Positions 51,154 through 64,000 of a stretch of DNA of 64,000 bases are shown here, piece by piece. The DNA is taken from contig NZ_RCZE01000001.1 of assembly GCF_006438915.1 (NCBI RefSeq), forward strand, positions 544,325 through 608,324. Direction: 5' to 3'. The notes under the pieces are model-generated. The model saw nothing but the letters and a program-made list of their open reading frames with translations. It searched no databases and had not been told where the DNA came from. The position numbers were made by a program, and so were the translations under genes. Each line of letters opens with the position of its first letter. Within the stretch, counting starts at the first letter, position 1. The DNA comes from Pseudomonas arsenicoxydans (lineage in GTDB: Bacteria; Pseudomonadota; Gammaproteobacteria; Pseudomonadales; Pseudomonadaceae).

Positions 51154-53048
51154 GCGCTTTGCTCCAACTGACGGCCCGCGCCGCGTTTTTTCAAATGAAT
51201 CATCAACAGCGAAATGGCCGCCGGGGTGACGCCCGGGATACGTGACGCCTGGCCCAAGGTTTCAGGACGGGTCGCGCCGAGCTTGCTCTGGATCTCTTTG
51301 GAGAGACCGGAAATGTTTGTGTAATCGATATCCACAGGCAGTTTGGTGTCTTCGCTGGCTCGAAGGCGTGCGATTTCATCCTGCTGACGGTCGATGTAAC
51401 CGGCGTACTTGGTCTTGATTTCGACCTGTTCGGCGACCTGTTGATCTTCTGCGCCCCCACCGGTCACGGCAATCAGGCCAGCGTAGTCGATTTCAGGACG
51501 GCTCAGCAGGTTGAGCAAATTGTATTCGTGGGTCAGCGGCGTACCGAACTTCTCTGAAATCGCGTCGCCCTGCTCGGTGCCCGGGCGAACCCAGGTACTT
51601 TTCAGACGTTGTTCTTCCAGGTCGATGCTTTCGCGCTTCTTGCAGAACGCCGTCCAACGCGCGTCATCGACCAGACCCAACTCGCGACCTTTTTCGGTCA
51701 AACGCAGGTCGGCGTTGTCTTCACGCAGGATCAGGCGGTACTCGGCACGGGACGTGAACATCCGGTACGGCTCTTGAGTACCGAGGGTAATCAGGTCGTC
51801 GACCAATACGCCGATGTACGCCTCGTCGCGACGCGGGCACCAGGCGTCTTTGCCCTGTGCACGCAGTGCGGCGTTGGCGCCGGCCAGCAAACCCTGGGCG
51901 CCGGCTTCTTCGTAACCAGTGGTGCCGTTGATTTGACCGGCGAAAAACAGCCCGCCAATCACTTTGGTTTCCAGGCTGTATTTCAGGTCACGTGGGTCGA
52001 AATAGTCGTACTCGATGGCGTAGCCCGGACGCACGATGTGCGCGTTTTCCATGCCACGGATCGATTGCACGATCTGCAATTGCACGTCGAACGGCAGGGA
52101 TGTGGATATCCCGTTCGGGTACAGCTCGTGGGTGGTCAAACCTTCCGGCTCGATAAAGACCTGATGGCTTTCCTTGTCGGCAAAGCGGTGAATCTTGTCT
52201 TCGATCGACGGGCAATAACGCGGGCCGATGCCTTCGATCAATCCCGCGTCGGAATACATCGGCGATCGATCGAGGTTCGCGGCAATGATTTCGTGGGTTC
52301 GGGCGTTGGTGTGGGTAATCCAGCAGCTCACCTGTTTCGGGTGTTGCTCTTTGGAGCCCATGAACGACATCACCGGGATCGGGGTATCGCCTGCTTGCTC
52401 GGTCATTACCGAGAAATCCACAGAACGACCGTCGATACGCGGCGGCGTACCGGTTTTCAAACGACCCACACGCAACGGCAATTCACGCAGACGGTGAGCC
52501 AGGGCGATCGATGGCGGATCACCGGCGCGGCCGCCGGAGTAATTCTGCATGCCGATGTGGATAAGTCCGCCGAGGAAGGTGCCAGTGGTCAACACCACGG
52601 AATCCGCGAGGAAACGCAGACCCATTTGGGTGACAACACCGCGCACTTGTTCCTGTTCGACGATCAGGTCATCAGCGGCTTGTTGAAATATCCACAGGTT
52701 CGGCTGGTTTTCCAATGCTTCGCGGACAGCGGCCTTGTACAGAACCCGGTCTGCCTGAGCGCGAGTTGCACGCACGGCCGGGCCTTTGCGGCTGTTCAAC
52801 ACGCGAAATTGAATACCACCTTTGTCGGTGGCCATGGCCATCGCGCCGCCAAGGGCGTCGATTTCTTTAACCAGGTGGCTTTTACCGATCCCACCAATGG
52901 CGGGGTTGCAACTCATTGCTCCGAGGGTTTCCACGTTATGCGTCAGCAACAGGGTTTTTGCACCCATACGTGCTGAGGCCAGTGCTGCCTCGGTACCGGC
53001 ATGACCGCCGCCGATGACGATCACTTCAAAACGGGAAGGGAAATCCAC
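51150..53048 (-). CDS. mnmG: tRNA uridine 5-carboxymethylaminomethyl modification enzyme MnmG
   Basis: 632 residues. With MnmE it installs cmnm5 on U34 of tRNAs. N-terminal FAD motif [19 protein letters not shown], then [17 protein letters not shown], the GidA signature [11 protein letters not shown] and the C-terminal helical MnmE-binding domain ([21 protein letters not shown]). Two consecutive GTG codons (53051 and 53048) could start it; GAGG sits at a proper distance from the second, which gives the usual [15 protein letters not shown] start. Confidence 0.95.
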   Translation of the reverse strand: MDFPSRFEVIVIGGGHAGTEAALASARMGAKTLLLTHNVETLGAMSCNPAIGGIGKSHLVKEIDALGGAMAMATDKGGIQFRVLNSRKGPAVRATRAQADRVLYKAAVREALENQPNLWIFQQAADDLIVEQEQVRGVVTQMGLRFLADSVVLTTGTFLGGLIHIGMQNYSGGRAGDPPSIALAHRLRELPLRVGRLKTGTPPRIDGRSVDFSVMTEQAGDTPIPVMSFMGSKEQHPKQVSCWITHTNARTHEIIAANLDRSPMYSDAGLIEGIGPRYCPSIEDKIHRFADKESHQVFIEPEGLTTHELYPNGISTSLPFDVQLQIVQSIRGMENAHIVRPGYAIEYDYFDPRDLKYSLETKVIGGLFFAGQINGTTGYEEAGAQGLLAGANAALRAQGKDAWCPRRDEAYIGVLVDDLITLGTQEPYRMFTSRAEYRLILREDNADLRLTEKGRELGLVDDARWTAFCKKRESIDLEEQRLKSTWVRPGTEQGDAISEKFGTPLTHEYNLLNLLSRPEIDYAGLIAVTGGGAEDQQVAEQVEIKTKYAGYIDRQQDEIARLRASEDTKLPVDIDYTNISGLSKEIQSKLGATRPETLGQASRIPGVTPAAISLLMIHLKKRGAGRQLEQSA

Positions 53049-53120
53049 CACGCACCTCGTGCCTGCTTCAGTTAGGTAATCAGGAATAGTTTGAGCTCAG
53101 GTTTCTGGACCTGGTCGACA

Positions 53121-53149
53121 AGTATAGGGACTTCGCCCTTCCTAAAGAA
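53121..53149 (-). promoter_or_regulatory. Possible promoter of the mnmG-rsmG-parAB unit
   Basis: On the minus strand TATACT (53121-53126) lies 17 bases after TTCTTT (53144-53149). The -10 is close to consensus; the -35 is weak. It is just outside the origin-like AT-rich block, so replication and transcription could interfere. Confidence 0.35.
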
Positions 53150-53160
53150 CCCTTTGCACA

Positions 53161-53462
53161 AAATTTAACCAGCTGTGGAGAAGTCGGGGTTATAGAAATT
53201 AAAAAGAGAGAAATTTATTAAATCTTTGTTTTTATGTTTATTTCTACTGAGCCACCTTTCTGTGGATAGATTGCTACAGACCTTTAAATTCAATGTGTAC
53301 AGAGATTCAAAACCCTGTGGTCATATGGCAAAGAGACCCTTGGATAACCGGTTTAAGCCTGTGGATGAAAGGCATGGTTATCCACAGAGACGGTTATCTT
53401 CAGTTTTCAGGCCCTGTTATCAACTGCCCTTAGAGGCACTTATTCACAGGGCTTAATCCACA
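53161..53462. other. oriC-like region upstream of mnmG (second origin copy)
   Basis: An AT-rich stretch (53161-53245) resembling an unwinding element is followed by DnaA boxes: 53261 TGTGGATAG, 53360 TGTGGATGA, 53378 TTATCCACA (perfect), 53440 TTATTCACA and 53454 TAATCCACA. Weaker ones lie at 53339 and 53394. The order and connecting sequence parallel the rpmH-dnaA region (for example GTACAGAGA after the first box, GTGG.TGAAAGG, then CACAGGGCTTA). Pseudomonads were reported to have two autonomously replicating origin fragments in this neighbourhood. The rest of the 547-base gap (53463-53598) holds only the mnmE terminator. Confidence 0.75.
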
Positions 53463-53550
53463 GAAAAGCGCCCATAAGGTAAATTCCGGACAAAGAAAAA
53501 CCGCTGAAGCAGAAATTATCTGCTCGGCACTGAGGGAAGATTTTTCAAAA

Positions 53551-53584
53551 AGAGGGGACAGACAGGCGCGAATGGCCTGTCTGT
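53551..53584 (-). terminator. Intrinsic terminator of mnmE
   Basis: ACAGACAGGC and GCCTGTCTGT (53558-53567, 53575-53584) form a 10-bp stem with a 7-base loop, 14 bases past the mnmE stop. It is followed on the minus strand by CCCCTCTTTTTG. Confidence 0.75.
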
Positions 53585-53598
53585 GGACAACGGAAGGG

Positions 53599-54969
53599 TT
53601 ATTTACCGATGCAGAAGCTGGAAAAGATTCGTCCCAACAGGTCATCGGAGCTGAATGCACCGGTGATTTCACCCAGCGAATGCTGAGCCTGACGCAAATC
53701 CTCGGCCAACAGCTCGCCGGCACCTGCCAGGGTCAATTGCGCGCGGCCATGCTCAAGGGATGCACTGGCATGACGCAGGGCCTCAAGGTGACGCCTGCGT
53801 GCGCTGAAGCTGCTTTCCGACGTCTGCTCGTAACCCATGCAGGCCTTCAGATGGTCGCGCAGTAACTCCAGGCCTTCGCCTGCTGACTTGGCACTCAAGC
53901 TAATGGTGACGTGGCCATCTTCACTGACTTCCAGGGCAATCGCTTCCCCCGTCAGATCAGCCTTGTTACGAATCAGCGTGACTTTCGCGGGATCCGGGCG
54001 GATTTCGAGGAATTCCGGCCACAACGCGAAAGGGTCCAAGGCTTCAGGTGCCGTCGCATCGACGACCAGCAACACGCGATCCGCTTCGCCGATTGCTTTC
54101 AGTGCGCGTTCTACGCCGATTTTTTCCACGTGATCGTCGGTATCTCGCAGACCAGCGGTATCAACGACGTGCAGCGGCATGCCATCAATGTGGATATGTT
54201 CGCGAAGAATGTCCCGGGTAGTGCCGGCAATTTCAGTCACGATCGCTGCTTCCCTACCCGCCAAGGCATTCAACAGGCTGGATTTACCAGCATTCGGCCG
54301 ACCGGCAATCACCACAGTCATGCCGTCACGCAGCAATGCGCCTTGCCCGGCTTCGCGAAGTACTGTGGATAATTCATCGCGCACTTTGTCGAGCATGGCC
54401 AAGACATGACCATCGGCAAGGAAGTCGATTTCTTCCTCTGGAAAGTCGATGGCGGCCTCGACATAGATACGCAGGCCAATCAGTTGCTCGGTGAGGTTAT
54501 GCACACGCAGAGAAAATGCACCTTGCAAGGAACGCAGCGCGTTTCGAGCCGCTTGTGCAGAACTCGCCTCGATCAAGTCGGCGATGGCTTCTGCCTGAGC
54601 CAGGTCGAGTTTGTCATTGAGGAAGGCCCGTTCACTGAATTCGCCGGGACGGGCGAGACGACAACCCAGTTCCAGACAACGCTTGAGCAACATATCCAGA
54701 ACAATCGGCCCGCCATGTCCCTGCAGTTCCAGCACGTCTTCGCCGGTAAAGGAGTTCGGTCCCGGGAAATACAGCGCAATGCCTTCGTCCAGCACCTCTC
54801 CGTTACCACTGAGGAACGGGCCGTAATGGGCAAACCGCGGTTTCAACTCCCGACCGCTGATGGCCTTGGCCGCAAGGCTCGCCAACGGTCCGGAAATACG
54901 GACGATGCCCACACCGCCGCGACCTTGGGCGGTGGCGACAGCTGCGATGGTTTCACGAGGAACGCTCAT
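53599..54969 (-). CDS. mnmE: tRNA modification GTPase MnmE
   Basis: 456 residues. Partner of MnmG in U34 modification. N-terminal tetrahydrofolate-binding domain ([22 protein letters not shown]), G domain with [22 protein letters not shown] (P-loop) and [19 protein letters not shown], and C-terminal catalytic motif CIGK at the very end. The start at 54969 is the family start; a TTG 18 bases upstream is rejected. A DnaA box lies inside the gene at 54364. Confidence 0.95.
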   Translation of the reverse strand: MSVPRETIAAVATAQGRGGVGIVRISGPLASLAAKAISGRELKPRFAHYGPFLSGNGEVLDEGIALYFPGPNSFTGEDVLELQGHGGPIVLDMLLKRCLELGCRLARPGEFSERAFLNDKLDLAQAEAIADLIEASSAQAARNALRSLQGAFSLRVHNLTEQLIGLRIYVEAAIDFPEEEIDFLADGHVLAMLDKVRDELSTVLREAGQGALLRDGMTVVIAGRPNAGKSSLLNALAGREAAIVTEIAGTTRDILREHIHIDGMPLHVVDTAGLRDTDDHVEKIGVERALKAIGEADRVLLVVDATAPEALDPFALWPEFLEIRPDPAKVTLIRNKADLTGEAIALEVSEDGHVTISLSAKSAGEGLELLRDHLKACMGYEQTSESSFSARRRHLEALRHASASLEHGRAQLTLAGAGELLAEDLRQAQHSLGEITGAFSSDDLLGRIFSSFCIGK

Positions 54970-55001
54970 AAACCGGTATCCAGACAAAAGTGACAGATAG
55001 C

Positions 55002-55026
55002 AAAACGCCCCACTAGGGGGCGTTTT
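55002..55026. terminator. Intrinsic terminator of the rpmH-rnpA-yidD-yidC operon
   Basis: AAAACGCCCC and GGGGCGTTTT (55002-55011, 55017-55026) form a 10-bp stem with a 5-base loop. The stem ends in T/A runs on both strands, so it can work in either direction. It lies between yidC and mnmE. Confidence 0.85.
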
Positions 55027-55032
55027 GAGTGG

Positions 55033-55041
55033 TTATCCACA
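55033..55041 (+). promoter_or_regulatory. Isolated perfect DnaA box downstream of yidC
   Basis: TTATCCACA, 9/9, in the 79-base yidC-mnmE gap, next to the terminator. It could titrate DnaA or form part of an extended origin domain. Confidence 0.6.
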
Positions 55042-55048
55042 GTGTAAA

Positions 55049-56734
55049 TCAAGCGGCTGCTTTGGTAGCCCGTTCGATTTTACGAGTGATGTACCACTGT
55101 TGAGTGATGGACAGGCAGTTGTTCACTACCCAGTACAGCACCAGACCAGCCGGGAACCACAGGAAGAAGAAGGTGAAGATGATTGGCATCAGCTTCATCA
55201 CCTTGGCCTGCATCGGATCCGGAGGTGTCGGGTTCAACTGCTGCTGGATGAACATGGTGGCGCCCATGATGATCGGCAGAATGAAGAACGGATCCTTGAT
55301 CGACAGGTCAGTAATCCACAGCATGAACGGCGCTTGGCGCATTTCAACGCTTTCCAGCAGAACCCAGTACAGCGATAGGAAAACCGGCATCTGCACGAGG
55401 ATTGGCAAGCAACCACCCAGCGGATTGATCTTCTCTTTCTTGTACAGCTCCATCATGGCTTGCGACATTTTCTGCCGATCATCGCCATGTTGCTCTTTCA
55501 GCGCGGCCAGTTTCGGTGCCACTGCACGCATGCGTGCCATGGATTTGTAGCTGGCGGCGGACAGAGGGAAGAACAAACCCTTGATCAGCATGGTCAGGAA
55601 AATGATCGACCAGCCCCAGTTACCGACGATGGCGTGGATATGTTGCAGCAACCAGAAGATGGGTTGGGCAATAAACCACAGGATGCCGTAGTCGACGGTC
55701 AGTTCCAGACCTGGGGACAACTCTTTCAGCACTGCCTGGCTTTTCGGGCCGGCGTACAGAACAGCGCTGACTTCAGCTTTCGCACCTGGCGCAACAGTCA
55801 ATGCCGGGGCGGTGTAGCCGATGATGTAGTTGCCTTTGCTGTCTTTACGGGTCTGGACGACATTGTTTTCGCCCTTCGCCGGAATCCACGCGGTCACGAA
55901 GTAGTGTTGCAACCAGGCAACCCAACCACCGTTGACGGTTTCTTTCAGCTGAGCCTTGTCCATGTCCTTCATCGACACTTTCTTGTACGGCTCGTTACTT
56001 GTCCACAGGGCGGCGCCCAGGTAAGTCGCGGTGCCGGTGGCAGTGCTGGAAGAAGGATCGGAGCTGGCGTCACGCTTCAGCTGGGCGAACATCGCGCCTG
56101 ACCAAGGCTTGGCGCTTTCGTTGTCGATCAGGTAGGAAACGGTTACGTCATACAGGCCGCGTTTCAGTGTGAAACGCTTGATGTAGTTGACGCCGTCCTT
56201 GCTGAACTTCAGGTCTACGACCAATTGGTCCTGACCGTCAGCCAGCTGATAAACCTTCTTCTCCGAGGAGTAAACCGGACGACCGGCAGGACTTGCGTCC
56301 GGACCGTCGGTGCCGATCAAACCGCTTTGAGCCAGATAAGTCCGCTCGTTGCCGTTATCGAACAACTGGAACGGGATTTCCGGATGGTCCTGGCGACGTG
56401 GATACAGCGGCAGCGTCAGCTGGGCAACATCACCACCTTGTGGATCGATGGCCAGGTTGAGCACATCCGTTTTGATCTGGATGAGGTCTTTGCTTGCAGC
56501 TACTGGCGTTTCAGCAGGTGCAGCGGCACTGGTATCGCTTGCGGCGCGTGGAATGTCGTCACTGACAGAAGCATTATTGCCAGTAGCCGTATCCGGTAGG
56601 CCCGGTGCGGTAGTACTGGAAGCAACATTCTGAGTCGGCAGGGCAGCCTGGCCATAGTCCTGGTTCCATTTAAGAACCATAACGTAGGACACGATTGCCA
56701 GGGCGACGATCAGGATCGTGCGTTTGATATCCAT
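55049..56734 (-). CDS. yidC: Membrane protein insertase YidC
   Basis: 561 residues. Inserts and folds inner-membrane proteins, alone or with SecYEG; Fo subunits of ATP synthase are known clients. It has an N-terminal helix (MDIKRTILIVALAIVSYVMVL), a large periplasmic beta-domain (about 60-340), and the conserved 5-helix core with GWSIIFLTMLIKGLFFPLSAASYKSMARM and LGGCLPILVQMPVFLSLYWVL. The tail is basic. It lies two bases after yidD. Confidence 0.96.
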   Translation of the reverse strand: MDIKRTILIVALAIVSYVMVLKWNQDYGQAALPTQNVASSTTAPGLPDTATGNNASVSDDIPRAASDTSAAAPAETPVAASKDLIQIKTDVLNLAIDPQGGDVAQLTLPLYPRRQDHPEIPFQLFDNGNERTYLAQSGLIGTDGPDASPAGRPVYSSEKKVYQLADGQDQLVVDLKFSKDGVNYIKRFTLKRGLYDVTVSYLIDNESAKPWSGAMFAQLKRDASSDPSSSTATGTATYLGAALWTSNEPYKKVSMKDMDKAQLKETVNGGWVAWLQHYFVTAWIPAKGENNVVQTRKDSKGNYIIGYTAPALTVAPGAKAEVSAVLYAGPKSQAVLKELSPGLELTVDYGILWFIAQPIFWLLQHIHAIVGNWGWSIIFLTMLIKGLFFPLSAASYKSMARMRAVAPKLAALKEQHGDDRQKMSQAMMELYKKEKINPLGGCLPILVQMPVFLSLYWVLLESVEMRQAPFMLWITDLSIKDPFFILPIIMGATMFIQQQLNPTPPDPMQAKVMKLMPIIFTFFFLWFPAGLVLYWVVNNCLSITQQWYITRKIERATKAAA

Positions 56735-56736
56735 GA

Positions 56737-56982
56737 TTACTCGGCCATCGAAGAAGAACGGGAGGTAGGGATAGGTGGAACCGGGTCATAACCACCGGGA
56801 TTCCACGGATGACAGCGACCTAAACGACGAAAGGCCAGCCAGCCACCGCGCAGAAGACCATGATTTTCTATGGCCTCTAACGCGTAGCAGGAACAACTGG
56901 GGTAGAAGCGACAGTGGTTGGCCATCAGGGGACTAATGGCATAGCGGTAAAACTGGATCGGAACGAGTGCCAGTTTACGCAT
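56737..56982 (-). CDS. yidD: Membrane protein insertion efficiency factor YidD
   Basis: 81 residues: [53 protein letters not shown], with three cysteines and the [12 protein letters not shown] signature of the family. It helps YidC-dependent insertion. It overlaps rnpA by eight bases. Confidence 0.93.
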   Translation of the reverse strand: MRKLALVPIQFYRYAISPLMANHCRFYPSCSCYALEAIENHGLLRGGWLAFRRLGRCHPWNPGGYDPVPPIPTSRSSSMAE

Positions 56983-57376
56983 CGGGACTGTCTACCCCTA
57001 CAGTTTCGGTTTTGACTGCTGGTACTGGCGTGCTGCGTGCCAGACGCTTCCAGAGTTTGCCGAAATGCTGAATCAATTCGGGGTTTTCTACGTCACCCAA
57101 ACCTTTGCGCGCGACGATAACGATGTCCCAGCCGACCAGTGAATCCTGGTGCAGACGGAACGATTCGCGCATCAGACGTTTGAGGCGATTGCGCTCGACG
57201 GAGAGCTTTACGCTCTTTTTCCCGATAACCAACCCGAGACGGGGGTGATCAAGATCGTTGTTGCGCGCAAGGAGCAGGAGATTTTTCCCCGGAACCTTGC
57301 CGGTAGGGGAGTCAAAGACTGCCTTGAAATGCCGGGGAGTAAGCAGACGCTTTTCCCGACTGAAGTCCTGACTCAC
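56975..57376 (-). CDS. rnpA: Ribonuclease P protein component
   Basis: 133 residues. Protein subunit of RNase P for tRNA 5' maturation. The RNP motif region [29 protein letters not shown] is complete. The start is taken as GTG at 57376 ([21 protein letters not shown]), 16 bases after rpmH. GGAG abuts this GTG, so translation is probably coupled to rpmH. A longer upstream reading frame overlaps rpmH and is rejected. Confidence 0.93.
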   Translation of the reverse strand: MSQDFSREKRLLTPRHFKAVFDSPTGKVPGKNLLLLARNNDLDHPRLGLVIGKKSVKLSVERNRLKRLMRESFRLHQDSLVGWDIVIVARKGLGDVENPELIQHFGKLWKRLARSTPVPAVKTETVGVDSPDA

Positions 57377-57392
57377 CTCCAGTGCCGGCTTA

Positions 57393-57527
57393 TCAAACTG
57401 CCAGACGCGCACGACCTTTGGCGCGGCGACGCGACAGAACGGCACGGCCGTTCTTGGTAGCCATGCGAGCACGGAAACCGTGGGTACGAGCGCGTTTGAT
57501 AGTGCTTGGTTGGAAAGTACGTTTCAT
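57393..57527 (-). CDS. rpmH: 50S ribosomal protein L34
   Basis: 44 residues, [20 protein letters not shown] followed by the basic [22 protein letters not shown] tail: an almost invariant bacterial L34. First gene of the leftward operon facing oriC. Highly biased codon use. Confidence 0.97.
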   Translation of the reverse strand: MKRTFQPSTIKRARTHGFRARMATKNGRAVLSRRRAKGRARLAV

Positions 57528-57588
57528 TGTCGTGTTACCTGGTTCGTCCACAACGGGCCGGAATGGCCCCCGTTTTAAGAGACCGGGG

Positions 57589-57617
57589 ATTCTAGAGAAA
57601 GCAAGCCTCTAGGTCAA
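57589..57617 (-). promoter_or_regulatory. Sigma-70 promoter of rpmH
   Basis: On the minus strand TTGACC (57612-57617) and TAGAAT (57589-57594) are separated by exactly 17 bases, about 62 bases upstream of the rpmH start. Both hexamers match 5 of 6 consensus bases. Confidence 0.7.
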
Positions 57618-57629
57618 TTTCCAACCAGC

Positions 57630-58026
57630 GTTTCCTTATAAATAGATCTGAGGAGGTTTTGTTCGTGATTAACCCTTCGTTAGAAATAGAAATAAGAAAG
57701 GAATTATTTAAAGCTTTTCTGTAAAGCTTATAAAAGCTAGGCAGGCGACCATCTGTGGATAACTAGCTCCAGGCCTTATATTACGGGCTGTACAGAGAAT
57801 GACAACTACCGTGGAAAACAGGGGGCAGCCTGTGCTGCGCTGTCGGATAACCTGTGGGTGAAAGGGCTTGTTATCCACAGGCTGGTTATCCACCGAATTT
57901 CCCCCCTACTTGTGCAACGACCTTAGACCCGGTTATCCACAGGGCTTATGCACAGACCGCTGGTCGTCTTTTTTGCGTATAAAACATTGATTCTTCTTGT
58001 TCAGTGCTCCAGCTACGTGTGGATAA
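57630..58026. other. oriC: Chromosomal replication origin oriC
   Basis: The 566-base rpmH-dnaA gap contains an AT-rich block (57636-57735, likely unwinding element). It is followed by DnaA boxes: perfect at 57754, 57871, 57933 and 58018, and near-perfect TTATCCACC at 57886 and TTATGCACA at 57946. Weaker ones lie at 57842 and 57853. This is the classic pseudomonad oriC position and layout. Confidence 0.92.
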
Positions 58027-58048
58027 GTCAGCGTCTGGTCGCTACAAT
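58018..58048 (+). promoter_or_regulatory. Putative dnaA promoter with overlapping DnaA box
   Basis: TACAAT (58043-58048) is a fair -10 about 45 bases before dnaA. The region where the -35 should lie coincides with a perfect DnaA box (58018-58026), which would allow DnaA to repress its own gene. The -35 itself is poor. Confidence 0.35.
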
Positions 58049-58093
58049 GGCCGCTTGTTTTTGCCTCACCGGCTTTCAACTTAGGGGATATCC

Positions 58094-59617
58094 GTGTCAG
58101 TGGAACTTTGGCAGCAGTGCGTGGAGCTTTTGCGCGAAGAGCTGCCTGCCCAACAATTCAACACTTGGATCCGTCCACTACAGGTCGAAGCCGAAGGCGA
58201 CGAGCTGCGTGTCTACGCACCGAATCGTTTTGTTCTCGACTGGGTCAACGAAAAGTACCTGGGCCGCGTTCTTGAACTGCTGGATGAGCATGGCAACGGC
58301 TTGGCGCCGGTGCTGTCCTTATTAATAGGCAGCAAACGCAGTTCGGCACCGCGCGCCGCGCCAAATGCGCCGTTGGCTGCCGCTGCCTCTCAGGCCCAGG
58401 CTGCTCAAGCACCTGTCAGCGCTCCGGCGCCAGCGCCGACTGCCAGCGCACCGACCAAGCGCGCGACGCAAAAAGTGGCCGAGATCAATGAAGAGCCGTC
58501 TCGCGACAGCTTCGACCCGATGGCCGGCGCCAGCTCGCAGCAAGCTCCGATTCGCTCCGAGCAACGCACGGTGCAGGTCGAAGGCGCGCTCAAGCACACC
58601 AGTTACCTGAATCGCACCTTCACCTTCGAAAACTTCGTCGAAGGTAAGTCGAACCAACTGGCCCGGGCCGCAGCCTGGCAGGTGGCGGACAATCCCAAGC
58701 ACGGTTACAACCCGCTCTTCCTTTATGGTGGCGTCGGCTTGGGTAAAACCCACTTGATGCACGCTGTGGGTAACCACCTACTAAAGAAGAACCCGAATGC
58801 CAAGGTCGTTTACCTGCATTCGGAGCGTTTCGTGGCCGACATGGTCAAGGCACTGCAACTGAACGCCATCAACGAATTCAAGCGCTTCTACCGTTCGGTG
58901 GATGCGTTGCTCATCGATGACATTCAATTCTTCGCCCGAAAGGAACGTTCGCAGGAAGAGTTTTTCCACACCTTCAACGCCCTGCTTGAAGGTGGCCAGC
59001 AGGTCATTCTCACCAGTGACCGCTACCCGAAAGAAATCGAAGGCCTTGAAGAGCGCCTCAAATCCCGCTTCGGCTGGGGCCTGACGGTTGCCGTCGAGCC
59101 GCCGGAGCTGGAAACCCGCGTGGCGATCTTGATGAAAAAGGCCGACCAGGCCAAAGTCGATCTGCCACATGACGCGGCGTTCTTCATTGCCCAGCGTATT
59201 CGCTCCAACGTCCGAGAGCTGGAAGGCGCGCTGAAACGCGTGATCGCCCACTCGCACTTCATGGGCCGCGACATCACCATCGAGCTGATTCGTGAATCCC
59301 TGAAAGACCTGTTGGCGCTGCAAGACAAATTGGTCTCTGTGGATAACATTCAGCGCACGGTCGCCGAGTATTACAAGATCAAGATCTCCGACCTGCTGTC
59401 CAAGCGTCGTTCACGCTCGGTCGCACGTCCGCGTCAGGTTGCAATGGCATTGTCCAAAGAGTTGACTAACCACAGCCTGCCGGAAATCGGCGATGTGTTT
59501 GGCGGCCGCGACCATACGACTGTTTTGCACGCCTGTCGCAAGATCAACGAGCTTAAGGAATCCGACGCGGACATCCGCGAGGACTACAAGAACCTGCTGC
59601 GTACACTGACCACTTGA
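58094..59617 (+). CDS. dnaA: Chromosomal replication initiator DnaA
   Basis: 507 residues. Starts at GTG (58094) behind AGGGG. Domain [30 protein letters not shown], a Pro/Ala-rich linker (about 90-160), AAA+ domain III with Walker [16 protein letters not shown] near 215 and Walker [12 protein letters not shown] near 274, and domain IV with the DNA-binding signature [16 protein letters not shown] near 473. A perfect DnaA box sits inside the gene at 59338. First gene of the dnaA-dnaN-recF-gyrB run. Confidence 0.98.
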   Translation: MSVELWQQCVELLREELPAQQFNTWIRPLQVEAEGDELRVYAPNRFVLDWVNEKYLGRVLELLDEHGNGLAPVLSLLIGSKRSSAPRAAPNAPLAAAASQAQAAQAPVSAPAPAPTASAPTKRATQKVAEINEEPSRDSFDPMAGASSQQAPIRSEQRTVQVEGALKHTSYLNRTFTFENFVEGKSNQLARAAAWQVADNPKHGYNPLFLYGGVGLGKTHLMHAVGNHLLKKNPNAKVVYLHSERFVADMVKALQLNAINEFKRFYRSVDALLIDDIQFFARKERSQEEFFHTFNALLEGGQQVILTSDRYPKEIEGLEERLKSRFGWGLTVAVEPPELETRVAILMKKADQAKVDLPHDAAFFIAQRIRSNVRELEGALKRVIAHSHFMGRDITIELIRESLKDLLALQDKLVSVDNIQRTVAEYYKIKISDLLSKRRSRSVARPRQVAMALSKELTNHSLPEIGDVFGGRDHTTVLHACRKINELKESDADIREDYKNLLRTLTT

Positions 59618-59656
59618 TGAACACCAGCGCAGCTTATTAAGGCAAGGGACTAGACC

Positions 59657-60760
59657 ATGCATTTCACCATTCAACGCGAAGCCCTGTTGAAACCCCTGCA
59701 ACTGGTCGCAGGCGTCGTCGAGCGCCGACAGACCTTGCCGGTGCTCTCCAACGTGCTGCTGGTTGTCGAAGGCCAGCAATTGTCGCTGACCGGTACCGAC
59801 CTGGAAGTCGAGCTGGTCGGTCGTGTGCAACTTGAAGAGCCGGCAGATCCTGGTTCCATCACCGTGCCTGCGCGCAAGCTGATGGACATCTGCAAGAGCC
59901 TGCCGAACGATGCGCTGATCGACATCAAGGTCGATGAGCAGAAGCTGGTGGTGAAGGCGGGTCGTAGCCGCTTCACCCTGTCGACCCTGCCGGCCAACGA
60001 TTTTCCGACAGTGGAAGAAGGCCCGGGCTCGCTGACCTGCAGCCTGGAACAAAGTAAACTGCGTCGTCTGATCGAACGCACCAGCTTCGCCATGGCCCAG
60101 CAAGACGTTCGTTACTACCTGAACGGCATGCTGCTGGAAGTTTCGGCCGGAATCATTCGCGCCGTGGCCACCGACGGTCACCGTCTGGCCATGTGCTCGA
60201 TGCAGGCCGATATCGGTCAGCCGGATCGCCATCAGGTCATCGTTCCGCGCAAGGGCATCCTCGAACTGGCGCGCCTGCTGACTGAGCCGGACGGCATCGT
60301 CAGCATCGTCCTGGGTCAACACCACATCCGCGCGACCACCGGCGAATTCACCTTCACCTCGAAACTGGTCGACGGTAAATTCCCGGATTACGAGCGTGTT
60401 CTGCCAAAAGGCGGCGACAAGCTGGTACTCGGCGACCGTCAGGCGCTGCGTGAAGCCTTCAGCCGCACCGCGATTCTGTCCAACGAGAAGTACCGTGGCA
60501 TCCGTCTGCAACTGGCTAACGGTCAGCTGAAAATCCAGGCGAACAATCCGGAGCAGGAAGAAGCGGAAGAAGAAGTCGGCGTTGAATACAACGGCGGCAA
60601 TCTGGAAATCGGCTTCAACGTCAGCTATCTGCTCGACGTACTGGGTGTGATGACCACCGAGCAAGTGCGCTTGATCCTGTCCGATTCCAACAGCAGTGCG
60701 CTGGTGCAGGAATCCGACAACGACGACTCGGCTTACGTTGTCATGCCGATGCGTCTGTAA
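59657..60760 (+). CDS. dnaN: DNA polymerase III sliding clamp, beta subunit
   Basis: 367 residues in three repeated clamp domains: MHFTIQREALLKPLQLVAGVVERRQTLPVLSNVLL at the start and the C-terminal VMPMRL ending that lines the clamp-binding pocket. It tethers polymerases to DNA. 39 bases after dnaA, with AAGG before ATG. Confidence 0.98.
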   Translation: MHFTIQREALLKPLQLVAGVVERRQTLPVLSNVLLVVEGQQLSLTGTDLEVELVGRVQLEEPADPGSITVPARKLMDICKSLPNDALIDIKVDEQKLVVKAGRSRFTLSTLPANDFPTVEEGPGSLTCSLEQSKLRRLIERTSFAMAQQDVRYYLNGMLLEVSAGIIRAVATDGHRLAMCSMQADIGQPDRHQVIVPRKGILELARLLTEPDGIVSIVLGQHHIRATTGEFTFTSKLVDGKFPDYERVLPKGGDKLVLGDRQALREAFSRTAILSNEKYRGIRLQLANGQLKIQANNPEQEEAEEEVGVEYNGGNLEIGFNVSYLLDVLGVMTTEQVRLILSDSNSSALVQESDNDDSAYVVMPMRL

Positions 60761-60780
60761 TCATGTTCAGCAGAAGCTAG

Positions 60781-64000
<3,220 letters not shown>

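Noticed and set aside
57377..57472. N-terminal extension of rnpA overlapping rpmH
   Set aside because: Out of family; rpmH occupies this DNA in another frame with a near-invariant sequence.

Overview
The window is about 64 kb of a Pseudomonas chromosome, most likely the P. fluorescens group, spanning the replication origin. The evidence is the conserved block rpmH-rnpA-yidD-yidC-mnmE-mnmG-rsmG-parA-parB-atpIBEFHAGDC-glmU-glmR-glmS on one side of oriC and dnaA-dnaN-recF-gyrB on the other. REPIN-type inverted repeats and a Pseudomonas-type D-rhamnan (common polysaccharide antigen) cluster also fit. No rRNA, tRNA, CRISPR array, IS element or prophage was seen.

Layout. 1-3.9 kb: the end of a threonyl-tRNA-synthetase-like protein that lacks the catalytic core, a DUF3617 protein, cardiolipin synthase and cyclopropane fatty acid synthase. 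4-12.1 kb: a metal island made of a bufferin (copper-binding RiPP) operon and an hmtA-type P-type ATPase operon with three SPFH proteins, one carrying a 16-histidine N-terminus, behind a Zur-box-like palindrome. 12.2-18.3 kb: a dihydrolipoamide dehydrogenase, an Lrp/LysE pair, and two unrecognised envelope proteins. 18.5-31.7 kb: two divergent polysaccharide operons resembling P. aeruginosa PA5455-PA5459 and rmd-gmd-wbpWXYZ. The ABC exporter genes wzm/wzt are missing and only about 36 codons of wzm remain. 31.8-37.1 kb: a three-domain redox fusion, a GST, a LysR regulator and an orphan MFS transporter. 37.2-48.7 kb: glmS with an empty attTn7 site, glmR, glmU and the complete ATP synthase operon. 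48.8-64 kb: partition, tRNA-modification and membrane-insertion genes, the origin, and replication genes.

Two intergenic regions, upstream of mnmG (53.16-53.46 kb) and between rpmH and dnaA (57.63-58.03 kb), share the order of an AT-rich block, DnaA boxes and several short sequence matches. They look like a duplicated origin. Two parS sites (one perfect inside recF, one 15/16 inside the hflC-like gene) fit the ParAB genes. Perfect DnaA boxes are strongly over-represented from about 31 to 59 kb.

Assignments rest on reading motifs, gene order and translated sequence. No database search was run. Start sites were moved inward where a Shine-Dalgarno sequence or family knowledge supported it, and this is stated for each gene.
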